The notes: generated by a model from the sequence alone, not told the origin. Counted from the stretch's first letter, positions 8,609 through 17,391 are shown. The stretch is DNA of 64,000 bases from Microbacteriaceae bacterium PS02343 (GCA_029959365.1 JASCOA010000006.1:1-64000), one strand, 5' to 3'. A program made the numbers and translations.

Positions 8609-9556
8609 TCAGTACCGGGCGAGGATGTCGACGACGAAGACGATCGTGTCGCCGACCTCGATGCCGGCGTTGGCGTTGCCCGTCGCGTAACCGAGCTCGG
8701 ACGGGATCGAGATGATCACCTGCGAGCCGACCGTCTGGCCGGCGACGCCCTGCGTGAAGCCGGGGACGAGATCCGAGAGCGCGAAGTCGGCCGGGGCGCC
8801 GTTCTCCCAGCTGGAGTCGAAGACCTCGCCGGTGCGCCAGTTCACGCCGGTGTACTGCACGATGACGTCATCGCTCGCCTCGACGACCTCGCCGTCGCCC
8901 TTCTGGAGCACACCGACCGTGAGCTCGGCGGGCGGGTCGGTCTCGGGGATCGTGATCGTCGGGGCACCGTTCTCGGCGAGCTCGACGGTGGGCAGACCCG
9001 CGACGGGCTCCTGCGGCTCTCCCGAGGCGCGGTCGGGGTAGTCGGTGGGGGCGCTCGCCGCCTTCTCGACGATGTCGGCGAGGAGCACCACGTTCTCGGA
9101 GCCGTCGAGGCCGAGCTGCGTGTTGCCCTGGGCGCCGAAGAGATCGGCCGGGGGGATGATCGAGAGCACGCGCGAACCGACCGGCACGCCCTCGAAGCTG
9201 TCGACGATGCCCGCCGGGAAGGTGCTGTCGATGCCGAACTCCTCGGGGGCGGCGCCGTCCCACCCGTTGCTGAAGAGCTCCTCGCCCGTGGTGCCGTTGA
9301 CGAAGACGTAGGAGATCGTGAAGGCGTCGCCCTCGGCGAGCTCATCGCCGTCGCCCTCCTCGAGCACCGTCGTGGCGAACTCCTCGGCCTCGAGCGGCGT
9401 CTCGAAGGTCAGCTCCGGCTTGGCGCCGTCGTCGCCGGTGACCGTGATCTTGTCGAGCGGGTTCGCGCTCGAGATCGAGCACGCGGTGAGGGTCGCGGCG
9501 AGCAGCACGGTGGCGGGCAGGGCGAGGCGGCGGAGGCGCAAGAAGGAGTCCTTCAT
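8609..9556 (-). CDS. Lipoprotein with two FKBP-type peptidyl-prolyl isomerase domains
   Basis: A 315-residue exported lipoprotein. The signal peptide (residues 1-25, R-L-R-R then a hydrophobic run) ends in the lipobox L-T-A-C with Cys26. Two FKBP-like domains follow, about residues 70-170 and 210-315. The second is the more canonical, with [20 protein letters not shown] and a C-terminal hydrophobic strand ending V-F-V-V-D-I-L. The first has diverged and may have lost activity. It should act as a folding catalyst outside the membrane. I took ATG 9556 rather than an upstream in-frame codon because only this start gives a signal peptide. Confidence 0.88.
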   Translation of the reverse strand: MKDSFLRLRRLALPATVLLAATLTACSISSANPLDKITVTGDDGAKPELTFETPLEAEEFATTVLEEGDGDELAEGDAFTISYVFVNGTTGEELFSNGWDGAAPEEFGIDSTFPAGIVDSFEGVPVGSRVLSIIPPADLFGAQGNTQLGLDGSENVVLLADIVEKAASAPTDYPDRASGEPQEPVAGLPTVELAENGAPTITIPETDPPAELTVGVLQKGDGEVVEASDDVIVQYTGVNWRTGEVFDSSWENGAPADFALSDLVPGFTQGVAGQTVGSQVIISIPSELGYATGNANAGIEVGDTIVFVVDILARY

Positions 9557-9591
9557 CGTTCGGCGGGATCGTGCCCGAGCGGGCAGGGGCC

Positions 9592-9597
9592 AGTATG
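9592..9597 (-). promoter_or_regulatory. Possible -10 box upstream of the FKBP lipoprotein
   Basis: CATACT on the minus strand, about 35 nt before the ATG. The same hexamer precedes the tRNA-Glu and the diacylglycerol kinase in this window. Confidence 0.35.
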
Positions 9598-9698
9598 GCA
9601 GCAGCCTCTGGGCGGGGCGCCCAGGCGGGAGGCGGGCCACTCGACGCGGAGCTCCCCGACGAGGGGAGGGCGTCGTCCGCTGAGCGGGTGCGGAGCGC

Positions 9699-10172
9699 TC
9701 AGCCCCGCAGGCGGTGCCGCGGCTCGTGCCGCACGGGGAAGGCCACCGAGTTGGCGATGAAGCAGAGCTGCGCCGCCCGCTCGTGCAGCGAGGCGGCCAG
9801 CTCGAGGTCGACCCCCTCGGCCAGCTCGATCTCAGGGCGCAGCACGGCGCCGGTCATCCGCCCGCTGCCGTCGGATTCGACCACGAGATCGGCGCTGGGG
9901 GCGTCGCGGTAGCCGACCACCCGCACGCCGGCACCGGCGGCCACGTGCAGGTAGGACATCATGTGGCACTCCGCGAGGGCGCCGAGCAGCAGCAGCTCCG
10001 GGTTCCAGCGGTCGTCGTGACCGCGGAAGACCCGGTCGGCGGAGCCGGCGATCGGCGGGCGCTCCCCCGCGCGCAGCTCGTGCTCGCGCCCGTAGTCGCG
10101 ATGACCGCTCGTGCCGGTGCCGCGGTCGCCCATCCACTCGAGTTCGAGGGTGAACTGCTGCTCGAGGGCCAT
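9699..10172 (-). CDS. OsmC-family protein
   Basis: A 157-residue OsmC/Ohr-fold protein, a cytosolic thiol peroxidase family acting on organic hydroperoxides. The two family cysteines are present in A-E-C-H-M-M (near residue 72) and Q-L-C-F-I (near 138). The second is less typical in its surroundings, so this is an OsmC-like subgroup rather than a classical Ohr. The ATG at 10172 follows a TAGCGT box by 7 nt, so the gene probably has its own leaderless promoter although it lies only 10 nt behind the ATPase gene. Confidence 0.85.
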   Translation of the reverse strand: MALEQQFTLELEWMGDRGTGTSGHRDYGREHELRAGERPPIAGSADRVFRGHDDRWNPELLLLGALAECHMMSYLHVAAGAGVRVVGYRDAPSADLVVESDGSGRMTGAVLRPEIELAEGVDLELAASLHERAAQLCFIANSVAFPVRHEPRHRLRG

Positions 10173-10179
10173 GCGCGTC

Positions 10180-10185
10180 ACGCTA
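10180..10185 (-). promoter_or_regulatory. OsmC-gene -10 box (leaderless)
   Basis: TAGCGT on the minus strand, 7 nt before the ATG. It overlaps the last codons of the upstream ATPase gene. Confidence 0.45.
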
Positions 10186-13005
10186 CACGGCGCGCCGGCG
10201 CGGCGACCCGGTGCCGAGCCCGGTCTCGGCACGGGGTTCCGGCTCGGGCTCGGTGCGCACCGCGCGCAGGGTGCCGGCCTCGGCGACCCACGCCTCCCCC
10301 GGGGCGAGGGGCGGCGGCAGCTCCGCCGGGCGCAGCAGGGAGCGCACGTCGGCGAGCGAGCCGCCGGTGACGAGCACCGGACCGTGCTGCGCGAGCCGGG
10401 AGAAGAGGCCCCAGCGAGCGCTCCAGTCTTCGAGGTCGCCGACCAGCAACGCGGGCGCGTCGACGCCGAGGCTCGGGTCGCCCGCACCGTCGAGCACGGT
10501 GCTGCGCAGCCCCGGGTCCTCCGTGCTCCACCGCGCGAGGAGGCGGCGCGCATCCGGTCCCGCGACGGCTCGCAGCTCGCGTGGCGCGACCCGCTCGACG
10601 GGCGCCTCCGCATCCGGGCCCGGATCGTCGACGAGCGCGAACTGCAGCCGGTGACCGGCCGTGCTGCCGGCGCCCGGGCGCAGACCGGGGTCGTGCTGCT
10701 GGGGCGCGCCGCCGGCCAGCACGTGCTCCTGCCGATCGTCGATGCGCAGCAGCGCCCGGCTGCGGCTGAGCTGCGCCAGAGCGCCGAGGCCGGTGAGCCG
10801 CTGGGCTGTGACGAGCACGTGCAGGTCGCGGGCCGGCGCCTCGCGCAGCAGCCGGGCGAGGCGGTCGAGGGCCCGCAGACGGTGCTCTTCGCCGAGCGCG
10901 TCGAGCAGCACGTCGAGGTCGTCGAGCAGCAGTGCGCCCGGTGCGCGCAGCCGCTCGGCGGTCTCGATCGCCGCCCAGAGCGAGCGGGGTCCGCGTCCCG
11001 GCCGCAGCACCGGCAGCCCGGCCGCAGCGACGGCCGCATGCGCCGCGGCGACGGCGCCGGAGCGGCCGCTGCCCGCGCCGCCGACGACGAGCAGCGGGCT
11101 GCGGGCCGCGAGGTCGAGGGGTTCGCGGCGCTGCTCCTCGGGCAGGTCGACGAGCCCCAGCGGCAGCCCGTGCTCGGGCAGCTGCTCGGCGCGGAGACGC
11201 TCGGGAAGCGGCGGCAGCCACGGCCTGAAGGGCTGCGCCGAGCCGTGCCAGCGCTGCTGCACCGCCACCGCGTCCGACGGGACGGGCAGCGCCATCTGCG
11301 CCTCGAGCGTCTCGCCCTCGACGAGCAGGATCGCGCGACCGGGCAGCCCGGCGGGCAGCGATGCCGCGCCGGGTGCTCCGACGACCGCCGTGCTGTCGGC
11401 CTCGCTCATCACGCGCAGGGCGATGCGGAGCGCGGCGTTCGCGAGCACGCCGTCGCGCACCGCCCCGGCCGGCCGTTGCGTGCAGAGCACGAGGTGGATG
11501 CCGAGCGAGCGTCCGCGGGCTGCGAGGTCGGCGATCAGCGGATCGAGCTCGGGCAGCGCCTGCATCATCGCGGCGTACTCGTCGATGATCACCACGAGGC
11601 GGGCCAGTTCGCCGTCGGCCAGCTCCGCGATGGAGCGGGCGCGGTGCTCGGCGAGCAGCCGCTCGCGACGACGGGTCTCCGCTCGGAGGCTCTCCAGCGC
11701 CCGGCGAGCGGTGACGGCGTCGAGGTCGGTGATGACGCCCACGACGTGCGGCAGCCGCTCGAGCGGCGCGAAGGCGGCGCCGCCCTTGAAGTCCACGAGC
11801 AGCACGGCCAGCTCGTCCGGGGCACGGGTCGCGGCCATCGCCAGCACCCACGCCACGAGCAGCTCGCTCTTGCCGCTGCCCGTCGTGCCGGCGACGAGCG
11901 CGTGCGGACCGTGCCGCACCAGGTCGAGCGCGAGCGGACCTGCGGCGCTCGCCCCGACGACCGCGCTGAGCCCCTCCGGTCGGGGCTGCGCGAGCTCGGC
12001 GAGGGCGACGTGCTCCGGCACGGCGGCCGCGGCGGCCCCGGTGCCCAGACGCGTCGCCTCCTCGCGCAGCAGAGACGCGCCCGCGACGGCGGCGGCGAGG
12101 CTGCAGAGCTCGGGTTCGATCGAGCCGAGCGACGAGGCGTCGGGGTGCCGCAGCAGCCGGGGCCCCTCGCCGTCGATCACGAGCACGACCTCGCAGCCCG
12201 GCGGCAGGTCTCCCTCGTGGTCCCGCAGCGCCAGCCAGGCGGCCTCGCTGTGCTCCGTCCAGCTCAGCTGCTCCCGCCATCCGCCGGTCGCGGGCCCTTC
12301 GGCATCGGGCCGCGCGCGCAGCGGATGCGGTCCCCGGCCGAGCCACGCCCAGTGCTCCCCCGAGGGCGCCTCCACCGACATCGCGGCCGGTGGCAGCGTG
12401 CAGAGCCGGTGCAGGATCACCGCGCGGGCGACCGCTCGGGCGACCGTGGGCGAGGCCACGACCCCGATGCGACGCGCATCCGTGCCGATCGCCGCCCGCT
12501 CGAGGGTGCGGGCCCGGGCCTCGAGCCGCTCGCGGCGCTCGGTCTCGTCGGGGGTCTCGTCCTCGGCGGCAGTGCGCTCCATCCGCAGCGCGCTGCGGCG
12601 GGCACCGACTCCGAGGCGCACGTCGGTGCCGCCGGCCCAGCGGCGCCGCAGCCCCGATTCGCCGTGCAGCTCCGCGGTCAGCGCCGGCAGCGCCTCGTCG
12701 ATGATGCGACGCTCCTGATCGTGCCGTTCGGCGATCATCCGCTCGGCCGCCTCGCAGTCCTCGACGAAGCGCCTGCGCTCGCGCCGCAGCCGTCGCCGCG
12801 CGCCGATGCGACCGTCGGCGAGCGCACCGATCGCGACGATCGGTCCGAGCAGCGCGAAGAGCAGGGCGAACGGCGAGCGGGTGACCGCCCAGATGAGCAG
12901 GGCGCCGACCATCGGCGCGAGGCTCGCGATGAGCGGGAACGGCATCGGCTCGGGTCGGCTGGGGCCGCGCGGCCCGCGCAGCGGCTCGGTGATCGCATCC
13001 GTCAT
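10183..13005 (-). CDS. FtsK/SpoIIIE (EccC-like) ATPase
   Basis: A 940-residue membrane ATPase resembling EccC/EssC motors of type VII secretion. Two adjacent membrane helices lie at about residues 22-62, followed by a basic stalk. The first ATPase domain has an intact Walker A (G-T-T-G-S-G-K-S, about 375) and Walker B (V-V-I-I-D-E-Y, about 470). The second domain (from about 640) has a degenerate Walker A in which the lysine is Arg (G-G-A-G-S-G-R-S), with L-L-L-D-D-L-D as its Walker B, as is common in EccC. No EccB, EccD, EccE, mycosin or WXG100 gene is visible nearby. It lies behind an FHA protein, a pseudokinase and PP2C, so it may be controlled by phosphorylation. DNA translocation is a less likely alternative because there is no gamma domain. 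Confidence 0.82.
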   Translation of the reverse strand: MTDAITEPLRGPRGPSRPEPMPFPLIASLAPMVGALLIWAVTRSPFALLFALLGPIVAIGALADGRIGARRRLRRERRRFVEDCEAAERMIAERHDQERRIIDEALPALTAELHGESGLRRRWAGGTDVRLGVGARRSALRMERTAAEDETPDETERRERLEARARTLERAAIGTDARRIGVVASPTVARAVARAVILHRLCTLPPAAMSVEAPSGEHWAWLGRGPHPLRARPDAEGPATGGWREQLSWTEHSEAAWLALRDHEGDLPPGCEVVLVIDGEGPRLLRHPDASSLGSIEPELCSLAAAVAGASLLREEATRLGTGAAAAAVPEHVALAELAQPRPEGLSAVVGASAAGPLALDLVRHGPHALVAGTTGSGKSELLVAWVLAMAATRAPDELAVLLVDFKGGAAFAPLERLPHVVGVITDLDAVTARRALESLRAETRRRERLLAEHRARSIAELADGELARLVVIIDEYAAMMQALPELDPLIADLAARGRSLGIHLVLCTQRPAGAVRDGVLANAALRIALRVMSEADSTAVVGAPGAASLPAGLPGRAILLVEGETLEAQMALPVPSDAVAVQQRWHGSAQPFRPWLPPLPERLRAEQLPEHGLPLGLVDLPEEQRREPLDLAARSPLLVVGGAGSGRSGAVAAAHAAVAAAGLPVLRPGRGPRSLWAAIETAERLRAPGALLLDDLDVLLDALGEEHRLRALDRLARLLREAPARDLHVLVTAQRLTGLGALAQLSRSRALLRIDDRQEHVLAGGAPQQHDPGLRPGAGSTAGHRLQFALVDDPGPDAEAPVERVAPRELRAVAGPDARRLLARWSTEDPGLRSTVLDGAGDPSLGVDAPALLVGDLEDWSARWGLFSRLAQHGPVLVTGGSLADVRSLLRPAELPPPLAPGEAWVAEAGTLRAVRTEPEPEPRAETGLGTGSPRRRAV

Positions 13006-13109
13006 GCCCCCAGCGAACCCCGCCCCGCGCGCCGAACCCCCGCGAGCGCCCCACCCCGTGGACCGCGCACCCCTGTGGAGGAGCAGACCGCGGCCGCGCA
13101 CCCGCGAAC

Positions 13110-13331
13110 GCGCAGCGACCAGCCACGTGCTCGCCGGTCGATGCGCCGAGGGTGCCGACTCCCCGGCTGCCGAGACGGACCCGCGTCGTGCGCCTCAGGG
13201 GCGGCGGCGCACCCCCGGAAGCGCAGCGACCGGCCACTTGCTTGCCGGTCGAAGCGCCGAGGGCGCCGACTCTCCAGCTGCCGAGACGGACCCGCATCGT
13301 GCGCCGCAGGGGCGGCGGCGCACCAAAAGGC
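13110..13331. repeat. Two tandem copies of a 111-bp repeat, each with two hairpins
   Basis: The 326-base gap between the FHA gene and the ATPase gene (13006-13331) holds two direct copies of a 111-bp unit (13110-13220 and 13221-13331), with a short degenerate start of a third copy just before 13110. Each unit contains two inverted repeats. In the second unit both stems are perfect: CGACCGGC/GCCGGTCG and GTGCGCCGC/GCGGCGCAC. In the first unit each has a mismatch or is shorter. The array begins right behind the FHA stop codon. No convincing gene is seen in it on either strand. It could act as a terminator or processing element between the two genes. Confidence 0.75.
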
Positions 13332-13667
13332 TCAGTCCAGCAGGAAGAACTGCTCCCCGACCTCGATGCGGCTGCCGCGCGGCGCACGGTAGCGGCGTCC
13401 GGGCTCGCAGCGCTGCGGCGCCTCGCCGGGTGCCCAGAGCACCGTGCCGTTGCCGGAGTGGCGGTCGAGGATCCAGAACTCGCCATCGTCGACGCCGAAC
13501 TGGAGGTGGGTCTTCGAGACGGAGCGGCCCGCATCCGGCACGCGGATGAGGTGCGTCGCCGTCGTGCCGGGGTCGGCGGACGGGAGCCGGCCGAGCAGCC
13601 CCCCGCCGCGCACCGCGTAGCTCTCGCCCGTGCTGAACTGCAGCAGGAATCCATCGTTCGCGCTCAT
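13332..13667 (-). CDS. FHA-domain protein
   Basis: A 111-residue protein that is almost entirely one forkhead-associated domain, a phosphothreonine-peptide binder. The canonical residues are present: G-R near residue 26, S-V-S-K-T-H near 50 and H-S-G-N-G-T near 70. No membrane segment, so it is a small cytosolic adaptor. It lies 89 nt behind the pseudokinase and upstream of the EccC-like ATPase; EssC/YukB proteins of Firmicutes carry FHA domains fused to the motor, so this separate FHA could serve the ATPase in the same way (inference). A ribosome site AGGAGG lies 9 nt before the ATG. Confidence 0.88.
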   Translation of the reverse strand: MSANDGFLLQFSTGESYAVRGGGLLGRLPSADPGTTATHLIRVPDAGRSVSKTHLQFGVDDGEFWILDRHSGNGTVLWAPGEAPQRCEPGRRYRAPRGSRIEVGEQFFLLD

Positions 13668-13756
13668 GGTGCGGCACCTCCTCGGTCGTCGAGCGCGTCC
13701 CGTGCGCTCCTCGACCGGCCCCGAGGGTAGCAGCCGGGGATCGGTCGTCGCCGGGC

Positions 13757-14935
13757 TCAGCTCGACGACGCCGCGCAGTGCGGCTCGCTGGGCTCGCCCA
13801 ACCGGCCGTCGCGGTTGACGACGACCGAGAGGCACACGGTCTCGCCCTCGACCACCTCGACGACGTACCGCGGTGCGTCGAGCAGCTGGGGTACGCCCCC
13901 GTCGAGTCGCGCCTGGAACCGGTCGCCCTCCTCGAGCCCGGGGTCGTCCCAGCTGAACTCGATCGACCCGCCGTCGGTGACCGCCCGCACGCCCTCGACC
14001 GCCGGGATGCCGACGTCGGCCCCCCGGTCGAGCGCCGCGAAGGTCGAGGCGCCGACCGCGATCGCCGCCACTGCGGCGGCGAGCAGCGCCCAGGACGCGA
14101 GCCGCATGCCGCGCGGACCGCCGGGGTCCTCCGGGTGCAGCGCCGCGAGCACGCGGGCGTCGATCGGGCGGGTGCCGTCGAGGGCGACCTCGATCGGTGT
14201 GAGCGGATGCCCGAGCGCGGACTGCGCCTCGCGCAGTTCGAGGACCAGTTCGAGGGAGGAGCCGTGACGGCGGCCCGGGTCGTGCGACGTCGCCCGGTCG
14301 AGCACACGGCGCAGCGGCGCAGGGGCCGGCTCTCCCCCGAGCATGCTCCGCAGGGTCGCGCCGAGCCCGTGCACGTCGGCGGCCACGTCGAGCGCCCCTC
14401 CCGCGCGCACCTCGGGCGCGGTCCACACGTCCTCGGGCGACGGCACCGCGTCGAGGTCGAGCGCGGCGGCGAGACCCGACGCGGCGAGCACCACGGAGCC
14501 GTAGGGGGTCACGAGCAGGTGCGGTGGGCGCACGCCGCCGTGCAGCACGCCGGCGCGGTGCAGTGTCTCGAGCGCGCTGCCGATGCGCACGCCCAGTGCG
14601 AGCACCTCGGCGACCGTCATCACGCGGCCGTTCTCGGCGATGTTGCCGATGCAGCGCTCGGAGACGATGTAGGGCCGTCCATCGACGGCGACGGAGGCCT
14701 GCAGCACGGTGAGCACGGAGGGGTGCGCGCTCACGAGCGCCATCTGGTCGGCCGCGGCTCGGAAGCGCTCGCGCTCCTCGTCGCTGGTGAGCGGCTGCTG
14801 CAGCACGGTGAGCAGCACCGGTCGACGAGGCGAGAGCTGCTCGGCGCCGTAGACGTCGACGAGCTCGCCGGAGCCGTGGAACCGCGCGGTGCTGTAGCCC
14901 GGCAGCACCGGCGGTCCGAGCGGCGACGCGGGCAC
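13757..14935 (-). CDS. Membrane-anchored Ser/Thr pseudokinase with Cys-pair ectodomain
   Basis: A 392-residue PknB-like receptor: kinase fold (1-260), one membrane helix (about 279-302, L-A-S-W-A-L-L-A-A-A-V-A-A) and an extracellular domain of about 85 residues. The catalytic residues are gone: VAIK lysine is Thr (residue 43), HRD is H-G-G (132-134), DFG is A-S-G (152-154). It is therefore probably a pseudokinase scaffold or sensor rather than an enzyme. The ectodomain resembles that of the active kinase at 38.8-40.5 kb, including a terminal Cys pair. The GTG start follows the PP2C stop by 6 nt. Confidence 0.85.
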   Translation of the reverse strand: MPASPLGPPVLPGYSTARFHGSGELVDVYGAEQLSPRRPVLLTVLQQPLTSDEERERFRAAADQMALVSAHPSVLTVLQASVAVDGRPYIVSERCIGNIAENGRVMTVAEVLALGVRIGSALETLHRAGVLHGGVRPPHLLVTPYGSVVLAASGLAAALDLDAVPSPEDVWTAPEVRAGGALDVAADVHGLGATLRSMLGGEPAPAPLRRVLDRATSHDPGRRHGSSLELVLELREAQSALGHPLTPIEVALDGTRPIDARVLAALHPEDPGGPRGMRLASWALLAAAVAAIAVGASTFAALDRGADVGIPAVEGVRAVTDGGSIEFSWDDPGLEEGDRFQARLDGGVPQLLDAPRYVVEVVEGETVCLSVVVNRDGRLGEPSEPHCAASSS

Positions 14936-14941
14936 GGTCGA

Positions 14942-15718
14942 TCAGGCCTCGTGCAGATCGAGCACGATGAGCGTGACGTTGTCGCGCCCGCCCGCGTCGA
15001 GCGCCGCGTCGAGCAGCGCCTGCGCGGTGGCCTCGGCGGAGAAGCCGGCGGTGGCGTGCATCCGGATCCAGTCGTCGCGCAGCTCCTTGGTGAGCCCGTC
15101 GGAGCAGATGAGCAAGCGGATGCCGGCGCGCAGCGGGATGAGCCAGACGTCGGGCTGCGGGTCGTCCTCGAAGCCGATCGCGCGGGTGATGACGTTGCTG
15201 TCCGGGTGGTGCTCGGCCTCGTCCTCGGTGATCATGCCGGCGTCCACCATCGCCTGCACGACCGAGTGATCGACCGTCACCCGCGCGAAGTCGTCGCCCT
15301 CGGCGGCGTAGACACGGGAGTCGCCGAGGTTGAAGACCGCGAGGTAGGGGTTGCCGTCCTCGGCGACGAGGGCCGCACCGGTGATGGTGGTGCCGCTGCC
15401 GCGGCCGCCGACCACCTCGCCCTCGCGGATGTCGAGCGTCGCCTGCACGAGCGCGCGGTTGAGGTCCTCGATCGCGGTGAGCCCGTCGGAGGCGAGCTCG
15501 CCGAGGCGGCGCACCACCGCGGCGCTCGCGACGTCGCCGGAGTCGTGGCCGCCCATCCCATCCGCCACCGCGAAGACCGGAGCGAGCGCGAGCAGGCTGT
15601 CCTCGTTGAGCGAGCGCCGGTGACCGACGTCGGTCAGCGCGTGCCAGCTGACGGCGAGCGCGGGGCCGCCGTCCACGGGTACCGGTGCGGTGCCGGAGAT
15701 CTCGCCGAGGCGCAGCAT
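14942..15718 (-). CDS. PP2C-family Ser/Thr protein phosphatase
   Basis: A 258-residue soluble PP2C/PPM phosphatase that removes phosphate from Ser/Thr using two Mn or Mg ions. Motifs in order: R-S-L-N-E-D-S, V-A-D-G-M-G-G-H, N-L-G-D-S-R-V-Y, C-S-D-G-L-T-K-E-L and G-R-D-N-V-T-L-I. All metal-binding aspartates appear intact. It sits 2 nt behind the aldo/keto reductase and 6 nt before the pseudokinase. Because its neighbouring kinase is catalytically dead, its substrates must be phosphorylated by another kinase, for example the one in module B. Confidence 0.93.
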   Translation of the reverse strand: MLRLGEISGTAPVPVDGGPALAVSWHALTDVGHRRSLNEDSLLALAPVFAVADGMGGHDSGDVASAAVVRRLGELASDGLTAIEDLNRALVQATLDIREGEVVGGRGSGTTITGAALVAEDGNPYLAVFNLGDSRVYAAEGDDFARVTVDHSVVQAMVDAGMITEDEAEHHPDSNVITRAIGFEDDPQPDVWLIPLRAGIRLLICSDGLTKELRDDWIRMHATAGFSAEATAQALLDAALDAGGRDNVTLIVLDLHEA

Positions 15719-15720
15719 GC

Positions 15721-16695
15721 TCAGGCCTCCCCGCCCGTGAAGATCGCGTCGATCTCGCGCAGGTCCGACTCGTCCGGGCTCCAGGCCGTCGCCGCGGCGG
15801 CGTTCTGCGCCACCTGCTCGGGTCGGGTGGCGCCGGCGATCACGCTCGCGAGGCCGGGCTGCGCGAGCAGCCAGCCGAAGGTGGCCTCGAGCACCGTGAC
15901 GCCGCGCGCATCGGCGAAGGCGCGGTAGCGGTCGAGCGCCTCCCAGGGCGCGGATTCGAGCAGCTGCGGCTTGGAGTGCGTGATGCGGCCGTCGCTCGGT
16001 GCCGCGTCGCTGCGGTACTTGCCCGTGAGCAGGCCGTTGGCGAGCGGGAAGTAGGGCAGGAAGCCGAGCCCGTAGGCGCGCACGGCCGGCAGCACCTCGG
16101 CCTCGGCGCCGCGCGCGAGCAGGCTGTACTCGTTCTGCGCGCTGACGAAGGGCACGTGACCGCCGATGCGGGCCGTGAACTCGGCCTCCGCGATCTGCCA
16201 GCCGGCCAGGTTCGAGTGGCCGAGGTAGCGCACCTTGCCCTCGCGCACGAGGTCGCTCAGCACGTCGAGGGTCTCCTCGATCGGGGTGAGCGGATCGGGG
16301 GCGTGCAGCTGGTAGAGGTCGATCCAGTCGGTGCGCAGCCGGCGCAGCGACGACTCGACCGCGAGCCGCACGTAGCGGCGCGAGCCGCGGGCGCCCCAGT
16401 CGGGGCCGTTGGCGCCCTCCATGTCCATGCCGAACTTGGTGGCCAGCACGAAGCGGTCGCGGCGGCCCTCGAGGGCTCGACCGAGCACCTCCTCGCTGCG
16501 CCCGCGCTGCGCCCCGTAGATGTCGGCTCCGTCGATGAGGTTCACACCCGCGTCGAGTGCCGCACCGATGACGGCGTCGGCTCCCTCCTGGGTCTCGGTG
16601 GCGGTGCCGGCGCGGCCGAAGTTGTTGCCACCGAGCCCCACCGCCGAGACGATGAGTCCGGAGCGGCCGAGCGGTCGGAGGAACGGGGCTGGCAT
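15721..16695 (-). CDS. Aldo/keto reductase
   Basis: A 324-residue NADPH-dependent aldo/keto reductase of the (beta/alpha)8 fold. Seen are the catalytic Asp/Tyr (D-G-A-D-I-Y-G), the lysine in V-L-A-T-K-F-G, D-L-Y-Q-L-H and the C-terminal cofactor segment S-V-I-A-G-A-T-R-P-E-Q. It resembles the Kv-beta/YajO-type reductases; the substrate is unknown. The ATG follows a TACGAT box by 6 nt, so it begins a leaderless transcript that probably continues into the PP2C-pseudokinase-FHA genes. The link to signalling may be only transcriptional. Confidence 0.92.
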   Translation of the reverse strand: MPAPFLRPLGRSGLIVSAVGLGGNNFGRAGTATETQEGADAVIGAALDAGVNLIDGADIYGAQRGRSEEVLGRALEGRRDRFVLATKFGMDMEGANGPDWGARGSRRYVRLAVESSLRRLRTDWIDLYQLHAPDPLTPIEETLDVLSDLVREGKVRYLGHSNLAGWQIAEAEFTARIGGHVPFVSAQNEYSLLARGAEAEVLPAVRAYGLGFLPYFPLANGLLTGKYRSDAAPSDGRITHSKPQLLESAPWEALDRYRAFADARGVTVLEATFGWLLAQPGLASVIAGATRPEQVAQNAAAATAWSPDESDLREIDAIFTGGEA

Positions 16696-16701
16696 CCCCC
16701 C

Positions 16702-16800
16702 ATCGTAGGCGCCCCACCGCTCCTCCCCGGGACGCCCCAGCGGATGCCCCTCCCCCGATCACGATCGGCTCCCGACCCGGCAGCCACGGCTCGGTAGCCT
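16702..16800. promoter_or_regulatory. Divergent leaderless promoters for the aldo/keto reductase operon and tag
   Basis: The minus-strand box TACGAT (16707-16702) sits 6 nt before the aldo/keto reductase ATG, and the plus-strand box TAGCCT (16795-16800) sits 6 nt before the tag ATG. No clear -35 elements. One copy of the octamer GCGGATGC lies between them at 16740-16747. Confidence 0.5.
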
Positions 16801-16806
16801 CGCCGC

Positions 16807-17391
16807 ATGGACGATCTGAGGACGGGGCCGGACGGGCTCGAGCGCTGCGGCTGGGTGGGCGACGACGCGGAGTACCGCCGCTACCACGACGAGGAATGGG
16901 GCGTGCCGTTGCACGGCGACCGCGCCCTGTTCGAGAAGCTCAGCCTGGAGGCCTTCCAGTCGGGCCTCTCCTGGATCACGATCCTCAAGCGGCGTCCCGG
17001 CTTCCGAGCCGCGTTCGAGGCCTTCGAGCCGGCGACCGTGGCCGCGTACGGCGAGGCCGACGTCGAACGTCTGCTCGCGGACGCGGGCATCATCCGCAAC
17101 CGGGCGAAGGTGCTCGCGACGATCGCGAACGCGCGCATCGTCGCCGCGCTGGAGCCCGGCGAGCTCGACGCGATGATCTGGTCCTTCGCACCGCCGCCCG
17201 GACCGGCGCGGCGCTCGCTCGCCGACGTGCCGGCGACCACCGAGGCGTCGACGGCGCTCAGCGCGGAGCTGCGCGGGCGGGGTCTGCGCTTCGTGGGCCC
17301 CACCACCGGCTACGCGCTCATGCAGTCAGCGGGCCTGGTGCACGATCATCTCGAGGGCTGCCACCGCTTCGATCCGGCGCAGGTGGCCTGA
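16807..17391 (+). CDS. tag: DNA-3-methyladenine glycosylase I
   Basis: A 194-residue Tag-family base-excision glycosylase that removes 3-methyladenine. Family blocks: C-G-W-V near the N-terminus, Y-H-D-E-E-W-G-V-P, L-E-A-F-Q-S-G-L-S-W, and the C-terminal H-D-H-L-E-G-C-H, whose His/Cys with the first Cys form the zinc snap. Leaderless start 6 nt behind TAGCCT. Single gene, convergent with thiL. Confidence 0.95.
   Translation: MDDLRTGPDGLERCGWVGDDAEYRRYHDEEWGVPLHGDRALFEKLSLEAFQSGLSWITILKRRPGFRAAFEAFEPATVAAYGEADVERLLADAGIIRNRAKVLATIANARIVAALEPGELDAMIWSFAPPPGPARRSLADVPATTEASTALSAELRGRGLRFVGPTTGYALMQSAGLVHDHLEGCHRFDPAQVA

Noticed and set aside
13006-13331. Short protein encoded by the 111-bp repeat
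   Set aside because: The unit is a multiple of three and open in several frames, but no start with ribosome site or -10 box is seen, and stem symmetry rather than codons is conserved between copies.
10183-15718. Complete type VII secretion locus
   Set aside because: Only an EccC-like ATPase is present; no EccB, EccD, EccE, mycosin or WXG100 genes are seen on either strand.
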